From NCBI RefSeq assembly GCF_900091455.1, contig NZ_LT607412.1, positions 2,914,001 to 2,978,000 on the forward strand: DNA of 64,000 nucleotides, read 5' to 3'. Source of the DNA: Micromonospora coriariae (GTDB lineage Bacteria > Actinomycetota > Actinomycetes > Mycobacteriales > Micromonosporaceae). The translations under genes and the position numbers were made by a program. Below, piece after piece: positions 1 to 8,360 of this stretch. Each line of letters starts with the position of its first letter. The first letter of the stretch is position 1. The notes below the pieces were generated by a model, which did not search any database, was not told the origin of the DNA, and was given only the letters and a program-made list of their open reading frames with translations.

Positions 1-675
1 CGACGGCTGCACGTCGCCGCGAACCCGGGCGGCACCGTCCTCGCGGTGCGGGAGAACAAGAATCCTGGCTGGCAGGCAACCGTGGCGGGACAGAAGCTGA
101 CGCCCATCACCGTCGACGGGTGGCAGCAGGGGTGGCTGCTGCCACCCGGACTGGGCGGCGACGTCGTACTCCGTTTCACGCCGGACCAGACCTACCGGGG
201 TGGCCTGGTGGCGGGCGCGGTGCTGCTCGGGGTCGTCCTGCTGCTCGCGGTGCTGCCAACCCGCCGGCCGCCGAGGCCACTCGCCGCCGTGCCCGGACGA
301 CGCCGGCGGGAGTGGCTGCTACCCGGCGTCGTCGGCGCTGCGGCACTGCTGACCGTCGGCGGAATCTGGGCGGTCGTCCTGGCCACCGTCGGTGCGTTGG
401 CGTTGGCCGCCCTCGGGTTGATCACGCCGTTCCTGCACCGCAGTGAGCTGCGCAGACTTCGTCGGGTCAGCCGGTTGGTGGCCTGGCTGCTCCCGGTCCT
501 CTGCTTCGGTGTGGCGGGGTGGATCTCGCTTGTGGATCCCCTCCAACACACGTCCGCGGCGCCTCAGCTGGCGGCGCTGGCCGCGCTCACCGCTCTCTGG
601 TGCTCGGTCGCCCTGCCCGCGCGGCGTCTCGCGGTCGCCGATCCCCAGCGCAGCACCGGTCGCTCGACGACGTAG
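1..675 (+). CDS. AftD-like arabinofuranosyltransferase, C-terminal part (5' end outside window)
   Basis: The frame is open from base 1, so the gene starts upstream of the window. The visible part opens with a beta-rich stretch containing NPGW and WQQGW, followed by two or more membrane segments and a basic tail. This ending matches the C-terminus of the large multi-membrane GT-C enzymes annotated as alpha-(1->3)-arabinofuranosyltransferase (AftD family), which add arabinose to cell-wall arabinan from polyprenyl donors at the membrane. Only about 224 residues are visible, without catalytic residues, so the assignment rests on this terminal region. The last 112 bases overlap the 3' end of the convergent acyltransferase gene. 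Nearby envelope genes agree with the call. Confidence 0.6.
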   Translation, partial: RRLHVAANPGGTVLAVRENKNPGWQATVAGQKLTPITVDGWQQGWLLPPGLGGDVVLRFTPDQTYRGGLVAGAVLLGVVLLLAVLPTRRPPRPLAAVPGRRRREWLLPGVVGAAALLTVGGIWAVVLATVGALALAALGLITPFLHRSELRRLRRVSRLVAWLLPVLCFGVAGWISLVDPLQHTSAAPQLAALAALTALWCSVALPARRLAVADPQRSTGRSTT

Positions 676-1763
676 TAGCTGACCGCCGCCATCGCGATCG
701 CCCCGCTGAGGGTGAGCGCGTAGATCCGCAACGGGTTGCCGGTGAAGTAGGTGCGACTCTCGACCCGGTAGATCATGTCGAGCACCAGCGGATGCCAGAG
801 GAACATCCCGTACGAGAGCGTGCCGAGCCACCGGATCGGCGCGCTGCCGAGAGCCAGTGAGATCAGCGTGGTGGGGCCGAACACGAGGGGAATCATGACC
901 ATCACCGCGACGCCGAGGTAGAGCCCCATCTGCGTCGCGAACTGCCCGGCCGTCGGGGCGGCGAGGCCACGCGGCCCGGTGACCGGCGTGCTGGCCACCG
1001 CGAGCAGCCCGAGCGCGATGCCCCAGCAGGCCAGTGGCGCGGAGCCGAGCTGATCGAAGACCCGCCACGAGCGGGGCGCCGTCGACGTCCGGAGGGCCAC
1101 ATGGACCGTGGCGATGACGATGCCCGCAGCGAACCACAGCGCGTACGACGGGAGCCACATGATGTGCAGGCCGGTGTCCAGGAGACCCGTGCCCATCGCG
1201 GCGATCCAGCCCACCGTGATCAGCAGCCCGGCGCCGGCGAGCGTCACCGTCCGGGCGGGCCGCCACCGCTTCCCCAGGAGTGCCGCCGCCGCGACCGGCA
1301 GCAGCAGGTAGAAGAGCACCTCCGTGGCGAGACTCCAGGTCTGGCCGAGCCCGCGCCTGATCTGCGCGTGCTCGTAGATCTGGGTGAATGTGAGGTGCCG
1401 TAACCAGTCGCCCAACGGAGCGACGCCGCCCTCCGGGAGCACCGTGAGGCAGACGATGACGGCGAGCCAGTACGCCGGCAGGATGCGGATGGCGCGCTTC
1501 CAGTAGAAGCGCCGGGCACCCGGTGTGGTGGAACCGGTGGCGGCCGCGCGTGCCCAGGGGCGAAAGAGCAGGAAACCCGAAAGCACGAAGAAGAGCGCGA
1601 CCGCGAAATCCATCATGGCGACCCAGCCGCCCCAGCTTTCCCGGGTGGTGACGCCCGTGATGAATCCGACGTGTTGGGCAATCACCGCGGCCGCACCGAT
1701 TACCCGCACCCCGTCGAGGGCCGGTAGACGCGGAAGCGCGGGGGCTGAGGAGGCAGCAAACAT
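564..1763 (-). CDS. Acyltransferase family 3 (OafA/YrhL-like) membrane protein
   Basis: Predicted 399 residues, normal for acyltransferase-3 proteins, which transfer acyl groups to surface sugars or lipids at the cytoplasmic membrane. The start region reads LPALDGVRVIGAAAVIAQHV, the typical first helix, and the following part has the FFVLSGFLLFRPW and RR-FYWKRAIRILPAYW blocks that mark the family. About ten hydrophobic segments follow. I chose the ATG at 1763 because GGGAAG lies just upstream and the family N-terminus begins there; an in-frame extension to 1922 has no family similarity. The acyl acceptor cannot be read from sequence. The gene is convergent with, and overlaps, the AftD-like gene and is divergent from the DUF3068 gene. 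Confidence 0.87.
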   Translation of the reverse strand: MFAASSAPALPRLPALDGVRVIGAAAVIAQHVGFITGVTTRESWGGWVAMMDFAVALFFVLSGFLLFRPWARAAATGSTTPGARRFYWKRAIRILPAYWLAVIVCLTVLPEGGVAPLGDWLRHLTFTQIYEHAQIRRGLGQTWSLATEVLFYLLLPVAAAALLGKRWRPARTVTLAGAGLLITVGWIAAMGTGLLDTGLHIMWLPSYALWFAAGIVIATVHVALRTSTAPRSWRVFDQLGSAPLACWGIALGLLAVASTPVTGPRGLAAPTAGQFATQMGLYLGVAVMVMIPLVFGPTTLISLALGSAPIRWLGTLSYGMFLWHPLVLDMIYRVESRTYFTGNPLRIYALTLSGAIAMAAVSYYVVERPVLRWGSATARRRAGRATEHQRAVSAASAAS

Positions 1764-1899
1764 CAAGCTTCCCGGGGGTCGCGGAGAGAGGTGACTGGAG
1801 AGTAACGTGCCGCCATGCCAGAGGCGTCCTGCTGTGACGTCGATGTCTTCAGCGTATGGCTGGCTGGTGCCTTTTCGCCTTGTCAATGAAGGAGGAGCA

Positions 1900-3186
1900 G
1901 TGAAGAGGATTGTCGGCGCCATGCTGTTTGGCCTTGGCGTCCTGCTGGTCGTCGCCGCTGTGGGGCTGCCACTTTACGTCGCACCCGCGGTCAGTCAACT
2001 GCCGTACGACCTGGAGCGTTCGGAGTCCGTGGCAGAGTCGGCCAACGCCGAGTTCCTCCAGATCAAGGCGGGCGCCGCGAACATCGAGCGGGGCGGCCTG
2101 CGGTCGACTGTCGAGGTGGTACCGCAGCCGAAGATCACCGACGAGAAGATGACCGGTGACCTCGAGGGCAAGGCGGTCGTCTGGGACGTGTTCCAGTCCG
2201 TGCGGCGCATCGACAACAACGAGATGATCAACGAGTACAGCACCCAGCTCGCCGTCGACCGTGTGAGCGGTGCGGCCGCCAAGTGGGATGCTGCCTGGCT
2301 CGAGGACGGAACGGACCAACCCGCGAACTACGCCGGCCAGGTCTACAAGTTCCCGTTCGGCACCGAGAAGAAGGACTACCCGGTCTTCGACCGTGAGATT
2401 CGCAAGACGGTCCCGGCGCAGTTCAAAGAGGTCACCGAGGTTCGTGGGGTCCAGGCCTACCGCTTCGAGCAGACGGTCCCCGAGGCCGAGTTGGTGCTGG
2501 CCGAGAGCAGCCTGAAGCTGCTGCTCGCGCGCTTCGCTCCCGAGGCCAAGACCGCCCGGCTCATGTACACCAACACGCGCAGCTTCTGGGTGGAGCCCGT
2601 CACCGGCTCCTACGTGGACGTCCGCGACCAGCCGCGCAAGGTGCTGGTGCCGGACGTGGGCCAGCCGACCGTGCTGCTGAGCGCCGACTTCCGCTACAAC
2701 GAGGCGACCGTGATCGCCAGTGCCGAGCGTGCCGCGGACAACGCCGCTTCCATCCAGATGGTGCGCCTGTGGGGGCCCATCACCCTCGGGGTGCTCGGTC
2801 TGCTGGCGATCGTCGGCGGCGGGTGGCTGGCGCTGCGCGGCGCCGGAAGGCGTGCGGCCGCCGAGTCGGTCGAGGAGAAGCGGGCCGGCAGCCACCGGGC
2901 AGACAAGGATGGCAAGGACGCCGAGCCGGAAGCGCCGACGGCAGAGACGCCGACGGCAGAGACGCCGACGGCAGAGACGCCGACGGCAGAGACGCCGACG
3001 GCAGAGACGCCGACGGCAGAGACGCCGACGGCAGAGACGCCGACGGCAGAGACGCCGACGGCGGAAGCGCCGACGGCAGATGCGCCGACGGCAGATGCGC
3101 CGACGGTGGTAGCGCCGTCAGCCGACTCGACCGAACGGACGGTGCCCGATCAGCGGTCGTCGGCCGAGCGTCCCGCGGCGCGCTGA
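1900..3186 (+). CDS. DUF3068 domain-containing membrane protein with repeat tail
   Basis: A 428-residue protein starting at GTG with AAGGAGGAG immediately upstream. One N-terminal membrane helix (residues about 5-27), a long extracytoplasmic domain with alternating beta-like segments, a second helix near residues 285-310, then a charged and repetitive cytoplasmic tail. The domain belongs to DUF3068 (PorA-family annotation in actinobacteria), a family of unknown biochemical function associated with the envelope. The tail contains eight perfect copies of a 15-bp unit encoding AETPT, followed by degenerate copies (AEAPT, ADAPT, ADAPT). Transcription ends at a strong hairpin 13 bases past the stop codon. 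Placement beside glycosyl- and acyltransferases suggests an envelope role. Confidence 0.8.
   Translation: MKRIVGAMLFGLGVLLVVAAVGLPLYVAPAVSQLPYDLERSESVAESANAEFLQIKAGAANIERGGLRSTVEVVPQPKITDEKMTGDLEGKAVVWDVFQSVRRIDNNEMINEYSTQLAVDRVSGAAAKWDAAWLEDGTDQPANYAGQVYKFPFGTEKKDYPVFDREIRKTVPAQFKEVTEVRGVQAYRFEQTVPEAELVLAESSLKLLLARFAPEAKTARLMYTNTRSFWVEPVTGSYVDVRDQPRKVLVPDVGQPTVLLSADFRYNEATVIASAERAADNAASIQMVRLWGPITLGVLGLLAIVGGGWLALRGAGRRAAAESVEEKRAGSHRADKDGKDAEPEAPTAETPTAETPTAETPTAETPTAETPTAETPTAETPTAETPTAEAPTADAPTADAPTVVAPSADSTERTVPDQRSSAERPAAR
2941..3120 (+). repeat. 15-bp tandem repeat (VNTR) inside the DUF3068 gene
   Basis: Eight exact copies of GCAGAGACGCCGACG fill 2941-3060 and four decayed copies extend to 3120. 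The unit is a multiple of three, so copy-number change keeps the reading frame and changes only the length of an acidic Ala-Glu-Thr-Pro-Thr tail. Perfect identity of the eight units implies recent expansion by slippage or recombination, while the outermost 3' units have diverged. Confidence 0.95.
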
Positions 3187-3198
3187 AGCCTGACGTAC

Positions 3199-3241
3199 CA
3201 GTTCGGTGGGCCCGGTTCGCCGGGCCCACCGAACTGCTTTT
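3199..3241. terminator. Bidirectional hairpin terminator between convergent genes
   Basis: A 17-bp perfect stem (CAGTTCGGTGGGCCCGG and its complement) closes on a TTCG loop and is followed by CTTTT. It lies between the DUF3068 stop codon and the methyltransferase stop codon, which begins at the last base of the T tract. It can terminate both transcripts. Confidence 0.9.
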
Positions 3242-4002
3242 CACCGCTTGACGGCCAGCACCACGAGGATCGATGCGAGCGACGGTCGCCGGCACATGGC
3301 CGCGTCCAACCAGGCCATGCTCGACGGGACCCCGTGGAACCCCGCGCCCCGCAGTGTGACTGGCTCGAACCCTTCGCGACGCAGCAGGTCGAGCAGCGCG
3401 GTGCGGTTGAACAGGCGCAGATGCCCGACCGGGATGGTGTCGGTCTTGAGGCGACGCAGCGGCCCGGCGCCCACCTCGGTCGACCGGGAGGAGGTCTCGT
3501 AGAAGATCGGCTGGACTCCGGCCAGGAAGAGCGCCCTGTTGTACCAGGCCTGCAGGTTCGGCGTGGTGATGACGAGGTGGCCGCCCGGGCGGAGCACGCG
3601 CGCGCACTCCTCCAGCAGGTGGTCGGGGTCGTACAGATGCTCGAGCACCTCACCCGCGTGCACCAGGTCGATGGAGGTGTCCGGAAAAGGCAGGCCGTCG
3701 CCCAGGTCGCAGCGGTGGAACTCGTACGGCAGCTCGGCTGCCCGGGCGAGTTGGTGCTCCGAGTAGTCGACCCCGATCCAGCGGATGTCCCGGTCGGGGG
3801 CACTGGACGCGAGATGGGCCAGGAAACTGCCGTCGCCGCATCCGACATCGAGAATGGCCGTCTGCGCCGCCGGGTCGGCGGCCATCGCGGCGAAGATCAG
3901 GTCGGTCGCGACGTGCTGGCGTTGCCGCAGCGGGGGTGACTGGCTGCCCCAGCCCTGCGGGCCGTAGTAATCGATCAGCGGCACGCCGCAGAGCATAGCC
4001 AT
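3241..4002 (-). CDS. Class I SAM-dependent methyltransferase
   Basis: A 253-residue protein with the SAM-binding glycine motif LDVGCGDG at residues 51-58, an acidic residue after strand 2 (IGVDYSE), the motif II/post-II region (FPDTSIDLVHAGEVLEHLYDP) and the LRPGGHLVITTPN strand of Methyltransf_11/UbiE-like enzymes. The substrate is not evident. Its position between the DUF3068 gene and the DUF6230/DUF6114 pair, beside glycan-transfer genes, makes a polysaccharide or lipid methyltransferase plausible, but this is inference. The first ATG at 4002 is used; a second ATG two codons later is an equally possible start. Confidence 0.85.
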   Translation of the reverse strand: MAMLCGVPLIDYYGPQGWGSQSPPLRQRQHVATDLIFAAMAADPAAQTAILDVGCGDGSFLAHLASSAPDRDIRWIGVDYSEHQLARAAELPYEFHRCDLGDGLPFPDTSIDLVHAGEVLEHLYDPDHLLEECARVLRPGGHLVITTPNLQAWYNRALFLAGVQPIFYETSSRSTEVGAGPLRRLKTDTIPVGHLRLFNRTALLDLLRREGFEPVTLRGAGFHGVPSSMAWLDAAMCRRPSLASILVVLAVKR

Positions 4003-4364
4003 CCAGCTGCGGCAGAGGGAGGTCGAGCGGTACCGGATCGAGCTCGGATTCCTGCCTACTTTACAGTCGTTATCTGATTGTAATTGGTCGATGCGTCAGT
4101 TACTGTCCGTCGTTGGTCCACGAGTTAGGGGCGGATTTGTTGCTGATTCGGCTGCTCTTGACGGTGACTTCCTTGACCCAGCGTGACGCCGTGCTGTCGC
4201 TCGATCAACCGCCTGTTACTGCCGGGTAATCAGGGGGTTGTGGGCTGCGCCGCGACGGGTGCACGATCAGGCTCGATCGTTACCCGCCGGTAACAGGCGA
4301 CGGGCCCGGTGCGGGCCGCCAGTCCGGGACCGGCCACCGCGCGCATCCGCCTGAGGAGGAACCC
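4003..4364. promoter_or_regulatory. AT-richer divergent intergenic region
   Basis: This 362-bp gap separates the methyltransferase from the DUF6230 gene. The part from about 4040 to 4160 is clearly richer in A and T than its surroundings (for example TTTACAGTCG and GATTGTAATTG), as expected for promoter DNA in a high-GC genome. No confident -35/-10 pair could be fixed by eye. The right side holds a paired inverted repeat described separately. Confidence 0.5.
4210..4299. repeat. Inverted repeat upstream of the DUF6230 gene
   Basis: CGCCTGTTAC at 4210-4219 is exactly repeated in reverse complement at 4290-4299, and the match continues inward to 20 bp per arm with two mismatches (4210-4229 and 4280-4299), separated by 50 bp. 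Each arm is itself a near-palindrome of the form GTTAC-(6)-GTAAC. The arms sit 66 bp upstream of the GTG start, so a dimeric regulator binding site is the simplest explanation. Confidence 0.6.
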
Positions 4365-4988
4365 GTGCAGGATCGGTTTGACAATCAGGGTCGTACCCGG
4401 TGGCGGCGGTTCGCCGCCATGATGGTGCCCGCCACGGCCGCCGCCGGCGCCATCCTGTTCGGGATGTCGACCGGCGCGATCGCCTCCGACATCACCGTGT
4501 CCGGGCAGACGTTCAAGATCGGCGCCGAGCGCCTCGAGGGGGACGGCTTCAAGCAGTACGGCGGCATCGTCCGGGAGAAGGGCAAGGACGGCAAGTCCGG
4601 CGAGGTCCACCCGATCGCCCTCTCCGAGATCAGCAGCGCCGAGCTGTACAGCCTCTGCCAGTCCGTCCGGGCCGACCTGCCCGGCCTGCCGGTGGTGCTC
4701 ACCATCAACGCCGGTGAGGGCAAGGATCCCGCCCGGGCCAAGGACCTGCTGATCGCGATGGACTCGCTGAACGGGAACGCGACGTTCACCAACATCAAGA
4801 TTGGTCGGGACGCGACCGACCTGAACCCGACGGCGCAGGCCGGATCGTTCGGTCAGAACTCCGACCACGTCACCATCACCAACCTTCGGCAGGTGTCCCG
4901 GTACACCACCGCGGCCACCTTCAACCTGGTCGGACTCCGGCTGAAGGTCAACGTGGGCGACGACGCCAAGGGCAAGGAGTGCTTCTGA
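4365..4988 (+). CDS. DUF6230 family protein
   Basis: A 207-residue protein starting at GTG behind GAGGAGGA. After a basic N-terminus (residues 1-15) there is one hydrophobic segment (about 19-40) and then a small soluble domain rich in beta strands, with a C-terminal Cys-Phe. It matches the actinobacterial DUF6230 family, which is regularly encoded directly upstream of a DUF6114 protein, as it is here (77 bp gap). The function is unknown; one N-terminal anchor and an exported domain suggest a surface role. The inverted repeat upstream probably controls the pair. Confidence 0.8.
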   Translation: MQDRFDNQGRTRWRRFAAMMVPATAAAGAILFGMSTGAIASDITVSGQTFKIGAERLEGDGFKQYGGIVREKGKDGKSGEVHPIALSEISSAELYSLCQSVRADLPGLPVVLTINAGEGKDPARAKDLLIAMDSLNGNATFTNIKIGRDATDLNPTAQAGSFGQNSDHVTITNLRQVSRYTTAATFNLVGLRLKVNVGDDAKGKECF

Positions 4989-5065
4989 GATGAGCCGTGG
5001 CCCGCGGTGGCCGACCACCGCGGGCCACGTCCGTGTCCCCGTCCCCGCTCCGCCAGGAGGAGTAC

Positions 5066-6496
5066 GTGACAAGCGACAACCCGTCCCACGCCCGGCCGGG
5101 CAGTGTGGCCCAGGCGTGGCGGATCTTCCGCCGTTGGCAGCGGAGCCGACCGTTCTGGGGTGGTCTGTTCATCATCCTGGCCGGGGTCGAGATGTTCGCC
5201 TCCACCCGGATGACGCTGAACGGCCTGAGCTTCCACAGCGGAGCCACCGGCCTGCTCTCACTGCTGATCCCGGTCATCCTGGTGACCTGTGGCCTGCTGC
5301 TCTGGCTCAGCCCGGCGCAGCGGCTGTTCTACTCGATCGTCGCGGCGGTCACCACCGTCTACTCGCTTATCGGGCTCAACCTCGGCGGCTTCTTCGTCGG
5401 TCTGCTGCTCGGCATGGTCGGCAGCGCACTCGCCTTCGCCTGGACGCCCACCCGCCCTGCCCCGCCCGCCGCCGAGCCTGACGCGGAGGAGCCTGACGCG
5501 GAACAGCCACCGGTCGCCGAGCAGTCCGACGCCGAGCAGCCGGTCACCGAGCAGCCCGCAACGGAACCGGCCGACGTGGGCGCGCCGCCCGAATGGCCGG
5601 GACGCTCCGCTGATCCGCGTACCTTCGCTGTCGTCCTGGTGGTGCTCGGTGTCGCGGCCGCTGGACTGGCCACCCAACCCCGACCCGTGCAGGCCGCCCC
5701 CGGCCGGCCCGCCGCGACCGCCTGTCCCACCCCGTCCTCGGCGGTGACCCCCTCGCCGAGCCGGAGCGCGCCCACCGCGACGCCGACGGCCAGCCCGAGC
5801 CCGACACCGGAGCGCGACTCGGACGGCAACCTGATCACCGACATCCTGGACGGGATCGGCGACCTGCTCACCGGTGGACGGCGTGACGACACCGCGACGC
5901 CGTCGGCGAGCCCGACGGCGACACCGTCAGCGAAACCGACAGGCACGCCGACCCGGCCGCCGGCCAACCACCCCGGGCCCGCCGACTGCCCGTCGCCGAC
6001 CCCGACCCGTCCCGCGAAGCCGGGCAAGGTGGAGCCGGGTAAGCCGCTGCCGCGCCTCGCCGCAGACCCGACCCTGCCGAAGGTCGCGCAGACGCCGTCC
6101 AAGCTCACCGGCTCCAAGGTCACCATGACCGGGCTGCGGTTCGAGGGCACCACCGAGCTGCGGTCCGAGAAGGGCGACCTCAAGGTGCTGAAGTTCAGCA
6201 TGCGCGAGGCGGTGACCGACGACTTCCTGCTCCGCGCGGACGGCCCCGAGGGGCGCAGCCAGCGGTACGCGACCGACCGGCTGACGGTCCGCGGTGACGT
6301 GGCCTTCTACGCCACCCGTTTCGTCGGCCGGCTGCTCGGCATCAAGGTCACTCTGACCCCGGACCTGCCGTTGCCGGACGGCATCCCGGTCACCCTGCCC
6401 ATCCCGGTCACGTTCACCGAGCCGGTCATCGACCTGGCGTACGTCACCAGTGACACCCTGACCGCCCGGCCGGCGCTGGCACTGAGCCTCGGCTGA
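5066..6496 (+). CDS. DUF6114 domain-containing membrane protein with exported C-terminal domain
   Basis: A 476-residue protein; the GTG start follows AGGAGGAG. Residues about 25-130 form the DUF6114 core of four membrane helices (RPFWGGLFIILAGVEMF begins the first). An acidic Glu/Pro linker, another hydrophobic segment (TFAVVLVVLGVAAAGL), and Ser/Thr/Pro-rich stretches lead to a folded C-terminal region of about 150 residues (from GSKVTMTGLRFEGT) that ends in beta-rich sequence. Many DUF6114 proteins are much shorter, so this is an extended version. It lies 77 bp after the DUF6230 gene and is followed by a hairpin terminator, consistent with a two-gene operon. Function unknown. Confidence 0.8.
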   Translation: MTSDNPSHARPGSVAQAWRIFRRWQRSRPFWGGLFIILAGVEMFASTRMTLNGLSFHSGATGLLSLLIPVILVTCGLLLWLSPAQRLFYSIVAAVTTVYSLIGLNLGGFFVGLLLGMVGSALAFAWTPTRPAPPAAEPDAEEPDAEQPPVAEQSDAEQPVTEQPATEPADVGAPPEWPGRSADPRTFAVVLVVLGVAAAGLATQPRPVQAAPGRPAATACPTPSSAVTPSPSRSAPTATPTASPSPTPERDSDGNLITDILDGIGDLLTGGRRDDTATPSASPTATPSAKPTGTPTRPPANHPGPADCPSPTPTRPAKPGKVEPGKPLPRLAADPTLPKVAQTPSKLTGSKVTMTGLRFEGTTELRSEKGDLKVLKFSMREAVTDDFLLRADGPEGRSQRYATDRLTVRGDVAFYATRFVGRLLGIKVTLTPDLPLPDGIPVTLPIPVTFTEPVIDLAYVTSDTLTARPALALSLG

Positions 6497-6505
6497 GCGG
6501 TGACC

Positions 6506-6542
6506 ACCGCCCCTCGCCGGCGTCGTACCGGCGAAGGGCGGT
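6506..6542. terminator. Hairpin terminator between convergent genes
   Basis: ACCGCCCCTCGCCGG pairs with CCGGCGAAGGGCGGT (15-bp stem, one mismatch) around a short loop. It lies between the ends of the DUF6114 gene and the DUF885 gene. No long T tract follows, as is common in actinomycetes. Confidence 0.75.
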
Positions 6543-6548
6543 GACGGG

Positions 6549-8219
6549 TCAGAGTCGGGCCAGCGCCTTGCGCAGCGGGTCGAGGCCCAGCGCGCCCAGG
6601 TCCAACGCCTGCCGGTGGAACTCCCGCAGGTCGAAGTCCGCGCCCTTGCGGGCCTTGGCGTCCTCGCGGGCCTGGAGCCAGATCCGCTCACCGACCTTGT
6701 ACGAGGGCGCCTGCCCCGGCCAGCCCAGGTAGCGGTTCAGCTCGAAGCGCAGGTTCTCGTCCGGCACCCGGCAGTGCGCCCGCATGAACTCCCAGCCCAG
6801 CTCGGGCGTCCACCGCTCGCCCGGGTGGAAGCCGAACGGATTGTCCTTCGGGATCTCCAGCTCCAGGTGCATGCCGATGTCGACGATCACCCGGGCCGCG
6901 CGCATCGCCTGGCCGTCGAGCATGCCCAGCTTGTCGCCCGGGTCCTCCAGGTAGCCCAGCTCGTCCATCAGCCGCTCCGAGTAGAGCGCCCACCCCTCGC
7001 CGTGCCCGGAGACCCAGCAGAGCAACCGCTGCCAGCGGTTGAGCAGGTCGGCGCGGACCGCGGTCTGCGCCACCTGAAGGTGATGACCCGGCACGCCCTC
7101 GTGGTAGACCGTGGTCACCTCCCGCCAGGTGGAGAAGTCGGTGATGCCCTGCGGCACCGCCCACCACATCCGACCCGGGCGGGAGAAGTCCTCGCTCGGC
7201 CCGGTGTAGTAGATGGCGCCGTCGCTGGTCGGGGCGAGGCAGCACTCGATCCGGCGAACCTGCTCCGGGATGTCGAAGTGGGTGCCGTGCAGCTCGCTGA
7301 TCGCCTTGTCGGCGAGCGCCTGCATCCAGTCCCGGAACGCCTCCTTGCCCTGGATGGTCCGCGCCGGGTCGGCGTCCAGCGCGGCCACGGCCTCGTCGAC
7401 ACTGGCGCCGGGGCCCGCGATGCGACCGGCGACGACCCGCATCTCCGCCTCCAGGCGGGCCAGCTCGGCGAACCCCCAGGCGTACGTCTCGTCCAGGTCG
7501 ACCTTGGCGCCGAGGAAGTACTGCGAGGCGAGTTCGTAGCGTTCCCGGCCGGCCGCCTGCTTGTCCCGCCCGTGCGGCGCCAGCTCGGCGCGCAGGAACT
7601 GGCCGAACTCCGCGGTCGCCGCGGTGGCCGCCGCCGCGCCCCGGCGCAGCTCGGCGCCGAGCGTGCCGTCCGCGCCCAGCCGCTCGACCAGCCCGTGGAA
7701 GAAGTTGTCCCCGGTCGGGTCGACCCAGATGTCGCACTGCTTCGCCACCTCGACCAGCTGCACCTTCGAGCTGATCTGGCCGGCGGCGAGCGCCTCCCGC
7801 AGCGTGGTCTTGTAGCCCTCCAGCGCGCCCGGGAAGCCGTTGAGTCGGGCGGCGATGTTGGCCTGCGCGTCGGCCGTCGCGGTCGGCATCAGGTCGAACA
7901 CCATGCGGATGTCGTGCAGCCCGCTGGCGATCACGTTGACCTCGCTGGTGGCCTCGCCGGCGTCGTACCGCGCCAGGTCCAGGCCGAGCCGTTCCTGCAT
8001 GGCCTCCTTGGCGGTCCGTTCCGCCTCGGTGTCCGGCTCGGTCGCCTCCAGCTCCGAGAGGGTCCGGCGGGTCAGGTCCGCCCGCGCCCGGTAACCCTCG
8101 GGCGAGAGGTCGTCCAGCTGGTCGTCATGGCCGGCGATGCCGACGTAGGTGGCGCCGGTCGGGCTCAACGGCGCCCACTCGGCCACGTAGCGGTTGGCGA
8201 GTTCATCAATTCGTCCCAC
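6549..8219 (-). CDS. DUF885 family metallopeptidase-like protein
   Basis: A 556-residue cytoplasmic protein, typical of DUF885 length. The zinc-binding signature HEGVPGHH is at residues 373-380, with a conserved glutamate further on in the GEGWALYSERLMDELG segment, both hallmarks of the DUF885 branch of the gluzincin-like peptidases. No signal peptide is present. The family contains carboxypeptidase-like enzymes but the natural substrate of this one is unknown. It is divergent from the EamA transporter gene. Confidence 0.88.
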   Translation of the reverse strand: MGRIDELANRYVAEWAPLSPTGATYVGIAGHDDQLDDLSPEGYRARADLTRRTLSELEATEPDTEAERTAKEAMQERLGLDLARYDAGEATSEVNVIASGLHDIRMVFDLMPTATADAQANIAARLNGFPGALEGYKTTLREALAAGQISSKVQLVEVAKQCDIWVDPTGDNFFHGLVERLGADGTLGAELRRGAAAATAATAEFGQFLRAELAPHGRDKQAAGRERYELASQYFLGAKVDLDETYAWGFAELARLEAEMRVVAGRIAGPGASVDEAVAALDADPARTIQGKEAFRDWMQALADKAISELHGTHFDIPEQVRRIECCLAPTSDGAIYYTGPSEDFSRPGRMWWAVPQGITDFSTWREVTTVYHEGVPGHHLQVAQTAVRADLLNRWQRLLCWVSGHGEGWALYSERLMDELGYLEDPGDKLGMLDGQAMRAARVIVDIGMHLELEIPKDNPFGFHPGERWTPELGWEFMRAHCRVPDENLRFELNRYLGWPGQAPSYKVGERIWLQAREDAKARKGADFDLREFHRQALDLGALGLDPLRKALARL

Positions 8220-8360
8220 GGTGCGACCCTACGTGACCAACCCGCCCCGGTGTCGACGACGTTTGTCGTGTTCAGCCAGCGGTTGGTGGCACCGTGGTGG
8301 CCGGAGATGGTGTCCGAAAGTCGCGCGACTTTGTCGTACGCCTCCGGCAGAGTGTCAGGG

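Noticed and set aside
2941..3120. Tandem array as a CRISPR.
   Set aside because: Units are contiguous 15-mers without spacers, in frame within a coding sequence, and no cas genes are present.
6615..8360. The plus-strand open frame that runs from inside the DUF885 gene into the EamA gene.
   Set aside because: Only the part from 8361 encodes recognisable protein; the upstream part is antisense to DUF885 and lacks a plausible start.
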